A DNA stretch of 58,204 bases from Nitrospira sp. (GTDB lineage: Bacteria; Nitrospirota; Thermodesulfovibrionia; Thermodesulfovibrionales; SM23-35): positions 1 through 58,204 of the forward strand of contig VGWX01000005.1 of the NCBI GenBank assembly GCA_016873615.1, written 5' to 3'. A program made the translations under genes and the position numbers. The notes under the pieces were generated by a model, which saw nothing but the letters and a program-made list of their open reading frames with translations, was not told the origin of the DNA and searched no databases. Below are positions 54,892-58,204 of the stretch, piece after piece (the stretch's first letter is position 1; each line of letters begins with the position of its first letter).

Positions 54892-57324
54892 ATGGGAAAG
54901 ATAATTAAAATCAAGAAATATTCTGTTCCTATGGAAAAACTTCGCTGGATCTGTTCAGATGATGTGTTTCAGTTTGAATGCACATCGGATATAGAGCCTC
55001 TTAAGGAATTTATCGGGCAGGACAGGGCTATTGACTCAATAAATTTTGGTCTTGCTGTTGAAAGATCAGGATATAACCTTTTTTTGACCGGACTTACAGG
55101 AACCGGCAAGGCAACAACCATTAAGGCCCGGCTGCAAAAATTTCTTGATGAAAGGGAAGCAAAGGGGATTAAGCCCAATATCTATGATTGGTGTTACGTG
55201 TATAACTTTTCTGCTCCGGACCAGCCCCGGATACTTAAATTGCCGCAGGGGCTGGGAAAATCCTTTGGCAATCATATGGAAGAACTTCTGAAAACTCTGA
55301 AAGAAGAGATACTGAAGACCTTCGGTACCGAGGAATATAACAAGAAAAAACAAGATGTTATAGAAGGAAATCAGAGAAGATACCAGGAAGCTATGGATGA
55401 ACTTGAAAGAGAAGCTGCGGAAAAAAATCTCATGGTTCAGCTTTCCCATTTAGGCGCTGCTGTGGTCCCGCTGTTTGAGGGGAAACCGATGTCAAGGGAG
55501 GAATTCCTGAAACTTCCTGAAGCTGAAAGGGAGGAGATTGAGGAAAAACGTCTGGAGATGATGAAAAAAGTTGATGAGACCTATACGCGGCTCAGGGATC
55601 TGGAAAAAGTTATTAGTGAAAAAATGAAGGAGAATGATATAAAGGCTGGTGAATTTGCGATAGCGCGTCCCTTTGAGGATATGTTCAGAAAGTATGCAGA
55701 ATATCCTGAAATTACAAATTATCTCAAAGAAGTGAGAGAATATACCCTGTCAAAATTGGATTTATTTTTGCAGACACCGGCCCCTCCCCAGTCTCCTGGT
55801 ATAGTTCCGGTTCAGCAGGCAGATCCTTTTATGGCGTATAAGGTCAATGTTTTTGTGGATAACAGCTCCATAAGCGGGCCTCCTATTGTCATTGAACCCA
55901 ACCCGAACTGGTTTAACATGTTCGGAAAGATCGAGAGAAAGGCCTTAATGGGGACTTATCTAAGCGATCACACCATGATCAAGGCGGGAGCGGTTCAATC
56001 AGCTAACGGCGGTTACTTAATCGTCAGCATCCGTGATGTGTTGCTCAATCAGGGTGTATGGGAGGGATTGAAAAGGGTTATCAAAACAAAAGAGGTTCGG
56101 GTTGAAGATCCCTGGGAACAGTTAGGGTACTTTACTCCGCAGGCTATGAGGCCGCAGCCAATACCTGTAGATTTCAAGATAATTGTTATGGGAGATGATT
56201 CCCTCTACCAGATGCTGAACCTTTATGATGAAGATTTCTGGGAGATGTTCAAAGTAAAAGCAGATTTCGACTCTCTCATGAAACGTACTGATGCAAATTT
56301 GATGGCCTATGCCTGTTATATACGAAGTTGCTGTGACACTGAACTGCTCCTGCCTTTTAATCGCACAGGGGTCATAAAGGTTATTGAACATTCAGTCAGA
56401 TCAGCAGGAGATCAGGAAAAGCTTTCTGCGAGGTTTGGTCCTTTAAGAGATTTGCTGATTGAATCTGATTACTGGGCAAGGGAATCTAAAAGTCAGGAGA
56501 TAACCGGAGAACACGTCGAAAAAGCAGTAAAAGAGAAAATTCACCGGCTGGACTTGATAGCTGAACGCATGCGCCAGATGATCGGAGAAGGGACCATCAT
56601 GGTTGATGTTGAAGGAGCAGTTACAGGCCAGGTGAACGGACTGGCAGTATACGATCTCGGCATCTTCAGTTTCGGACAGCCTAACCGCATAACCGCGAAG
56701 ACCTTTTTGGGAAAACGCGGTGTGATCAATATAGAAAGAGAATCACAGCTCAGTGGCCGTATTCATGACAAAGGAGTCCTTATCTTATCAGGCTATTTAG
56801 GATGGAAGTATGCACAGGATAAGCCCTTATCACTTTCTGCGAGCATATGTTTTGAACAGTCATATTCAGGCGTTGAAGGAGACAGCGCCTCTTCAACAGA
56901 GCTTTATGCAATCCTGTCCAGTCTCGCAAACTTGCCTATAAAACAAAACATCGCAGTTACAGGTTCTGTAAATCAAAAAGGAGAAGTCCAGCCAATTGGA
57001 GGAGTTAACCAGAAGATAGAAGGTTTCTTTGATGTCTGCAAGGCAAAGAGTTTGACAGGTGATCAGGGGGTTATGATTCCCCATTTGAATATCAGGAACC
57101 TGATGCTGCGTGAGGACGTGGTGAAAGCAGTACAGGAAGATCAATTCCATATCTATTCAGTTAAAACCATCGATGAAGGGATTGAAGTCCTGACCGGCAT
57201 GCCTGCCGGAATGAGAAAGGCAGACGGCAGTTATCCGAAGGACACGGTGAATTTCCTTATTCACAAGCGTCTGAGGGAGTATGCGAAGAAATTAAAGGGC
57301 TATACTGCCTCTGAGGAGAAATAG
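54892..57324 (+). CDS. Lon-like ATP-dependent protease (AAA_32/S16 family)
   Basis: An 810-residue protein with N-terminal Walker A GLTGTGKA (67-74), an inserted coiled-coil part (about 130-290), the AAA_32 signature ANGGYLIVSIRDVLLN and a C-terminal S16 protease domain. Ser665 (EGDSAS) and Lys708 (NQKIEGF) form the catalytic dyad, 43 residues apart as in Lon. This family is distinct from classic LonA. GGAGGAAG precedes the ATG. It is divergent from the kinase. Confidence 0.93.
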   Translation: MGKIIKIKKYSVPMEKLRWICSDDVFQFECTSDIEPLKEFIGQDRAIDSINFGLAVERSGYNLFLTGLTGTGKATTIKARLQKFLDEREAKGIKPNIYDWCYVYNFSAPDQPRILKLPQGLGKSFGNHMEELLKTLKEEILKTFGTEEYNKKKQDVIEGNQRRYQEAMDELEREAAEKNLMVQLSHLGAAVVPLFEGKPMSREEFLKLPEAEREEIEEKRLEMMKKVDETYTRLRDLEKVISEKMKENDIKAGEFAIARPFEDMFRKYAEYPEITNYLKEVREYTLSKLDLFLQTPAPPQSPGIVPVQQADPFMAYKVNVFVDNSSISGPPIVIEPNPNWFNMFGKIERKALMGTYLSDHTMIKAGAVQSANGGYLIVSIRDVLLNQGVWEGLKRVIKTKEVRVEDPWEQLGYFTPQAMRPQPIPVDFKIIVMGDDSLYQMLNLYDEDFWEMFKVKADFDSLMKRTDANLMAYACYIRSCCDTELLLPFNRTGVIKVIEHSVRSAGDQEKLSARFGPLRDLLIESDYWARESKSQEITGEHVEKAVKEKIHRLDLIAERMRQMIGEGTIMVDVEGAVTGQVNGLAVYDLGIFSFGQPNRITAKTFLGKRGVINIERESQLSGRIHDKGVLILSGYLGWKYAQDKPLSLSASICFEQSYSGVEGDSASSTELYAILSSLANLPIKQNIAVTGSVNQKGEVQPIGGVNQKIEGFFDVCKAKSLTGDQGVMIPHLNIRNLMLREDVVKAVQEDQFHIYSVKTIDEGIEVLTGMPAGMRKADGSYPKDTVNFLIHKRLREYAKKLKGYTASEEK

Positions 57325-57447
57325 TTTAGGGTAATTATTGAAGCTTTTATCGAATTTGCAAAAGAATATAAACCCCTAACCTTCAGCTTTGAAGGGGGAG
57401 AAAATGTAAAGGAAGTAAAGGATTGGGAGGAGATTAAAAAAAGCTAA
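57325..57447 (+). other. Short coding relic in frame with the Lon-like stop
   Basis: Directly after the TAG of the Lon-like gene and in the same frame, 40 sense codons run to TAA at 57445 (FRVIIEAFIEFAKEYKPLTF, then EGGENVKEVKDWEEIKKS). There is no start codon. It looks protein-like, so it may be a gene fragment. 57448-57572 is AT-rich with nothing recognised. Confidence 0.35.
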
Positions 57448-57572
57448 AATAGCAAATGTTTGACTTCATTTCTAAAATAGAATATTATAATTTTTTATAT
57501 TCAATGGACAATTCCTTAAAATCTCTATATTTTTCACGTAATGAAATAGAAGATAACCTATATTGAATAAAA

Positions 57573-58204
57573 TTGAATAATCTACAAAAAATTGCTCATT
57601 TATTTCAAAACACTGACTTGGACAGCCAACTTGAACAAAACAGGAAAGTCAGAAAGAAATATTTAGTAAACGTTCTTAACTACGTTAATTTTCAAGACAG
57701 CACCATCCTTATAAATCTCAAACATCTAAAATTCGGCAATATTATATCCCTTCCCGCTAAGCCGCAGCCGTGCCTTGGAGACACTTTAGACTGTCTCTGG
57801 GTTCAAAAAACAGATCTTTCCCAGAAACTGAGCTCCTATAAATTTCTCAACTTTATCGTCGCCGATGGCCATAAACTGATTCTTGTTAAAACTGACGTGA
57901 ATAGGATAAGTGAGGAAGGAATAACTTTTATTCTTCCAGAAACGTGCTATGAAGTGGGTACTCGTAAAGTAAGAAGACATTTATGCGAAGGCATACAGGT
58001 TAAATTGATTCAAAACAGTGTAGTATTTTATGGATCTCTCTTGGATTTCAGTGCCGCCTCTTTCAGTATAGAAGTTTTGGCTGCACCGCCTCAAACATTT
58101 CAATGGATTAATCCCGAATTCACCGTACATGTTATTTTTAAAAATGAACAAGACATTCTTTATTCAGGGGAATGCAAGATAGTCAGGCAAACCCTCAATC
58201 AAAA
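57573..58204 (+). CDS. PilZ-like protein, partial (runs off the window)
   Basis: An uninterrupted 210-codon frame begins after TGA 57564 and runs past the window end. There is no ATG in it; TTG 57573 is the first usable start (NLQKIAHLFQNTDLDSQLEQ). A first domain (to about 120) is followed by RKVRRHLCEGIQVKLI and FYGSLLDFSAASFSIEV, which resembles the RxxxR plus DxSxxG order of PilZ domains, though the last Gly is Ser here. It may sense c-di-GMP. Confidence 0.6.
   Translation, partial: MNNLQKIAHLFQNTDLDSQLEQNRKVRKKYLVNVLNYVNFQDSTILINLKHLKFGNIISLPAKPQPCLGDTLDCLWVQKTDLSQKLSSYKFLNFIVADGHKLILVKTDVNRISEEGITFILPETCYEVGTRKVRRHLCEGIQVKLIQNSVVFYGSLLDFSAASFSIEVLAAPPQTFQWINPEFTVHVIFKNEQDILYSGECKIVRQTLNQ

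Noticed and set aside
54969-55449. Minus-strand ORFs opposite the Lon-like gene
   Set aside because: Antisense shadows of a fully conserved protease.

Overview
The window reads like a chromosomal segment of a Gram-negative, moderately AT-rich bacterium. Protein sequences and gene neighbourhoods resemble the Nitrospirota (Thermodesulfovibrionia-like lineages); this is inferred from family resemblance, not from a marker-gene tree. Outer-membrane features (KdsC for Kdo, TonB, OmpA, an entericidin-like lipoprotein) fit a diderm. Fe/Mn superoxide dismutase, cob(I)alamin adenosyltransferase and a thioredoxin-reductase-like flavoprotein fit an anaerobe or microaerobe. No rRNA, tRNA or CRISPR array was found.

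Layout. 1-260: end of an IS21-family element. 458-5807 (minus): TonB, a small ORF, and a tight run of MBL hydrolase, birA, coaX, a GalT-like protein, UspA and a JAMM protease. 5964-9439 (plus): REC-PilZ protein, parA-parB, and a TrxR-like flavoprotein. 9475-10431: a wrecked RAYT element next to higBA. 10540-18551 (minus): DUF72, then yajC-secD-secF-recJ-rel. 18663-22973 (plus): Mur ligase, UvrD-like helicase and a membrane protein, all overlapping. 23003-25486 (minus): IMPase, a disrupted entericidin gene, HU, cobO. 25607-33867: mostly plus-strand housekeeping (sod, YyaL, yggU, serS, dgt, XRE regulator, DRG-like GTPase). 33886-37913: gyrA and comM, divergent. 37918-40615: an accessory patch with a DUF4143 ATPase, a frameshifted small gene and a second RAYT remnant. 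40616-44238: membrane protein, OmpA, RmuC. 44333-50492 (minus): an eight-gene overlapping run kdsC-pgsA-plsY-TPR-DUF4388/GspG-queC-DUF1284-UPF0158. 50712-54729 (minus): four-helix-bundle protein, orphan receiver, NtrC-type regulator and its kinase. 54892-57324 (plus): Lon-like protease. 57573-58204: an open-ended PilZ-like gene starting at TTG.

Most notable points. The GalT-like protein has lost the HPHxQ nucleophile motif (it reads HPLSF). Degenerate 7-mer tandem repeats have been absorbed in frame into recJ and queC, while related 8-mer tracts lie between genes. Short palindromic elements have hit an entericidin-like gene (24.1 kb) and a small conserved-looking gene (39.5 kb). Two internally deleted RAYT copies share the same palindromic ends. 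A DUF4388/MshEN-like/GspG-like fusion pairs with a TPR membrane protein. The NtrC-type regulator has GSFTTA in place of GAFTGA. Several stand-alone genes have a TATAAT box exactly 8 nt before the start codon with no Shine-Dalgarno, suggesting leaderless transcripts.
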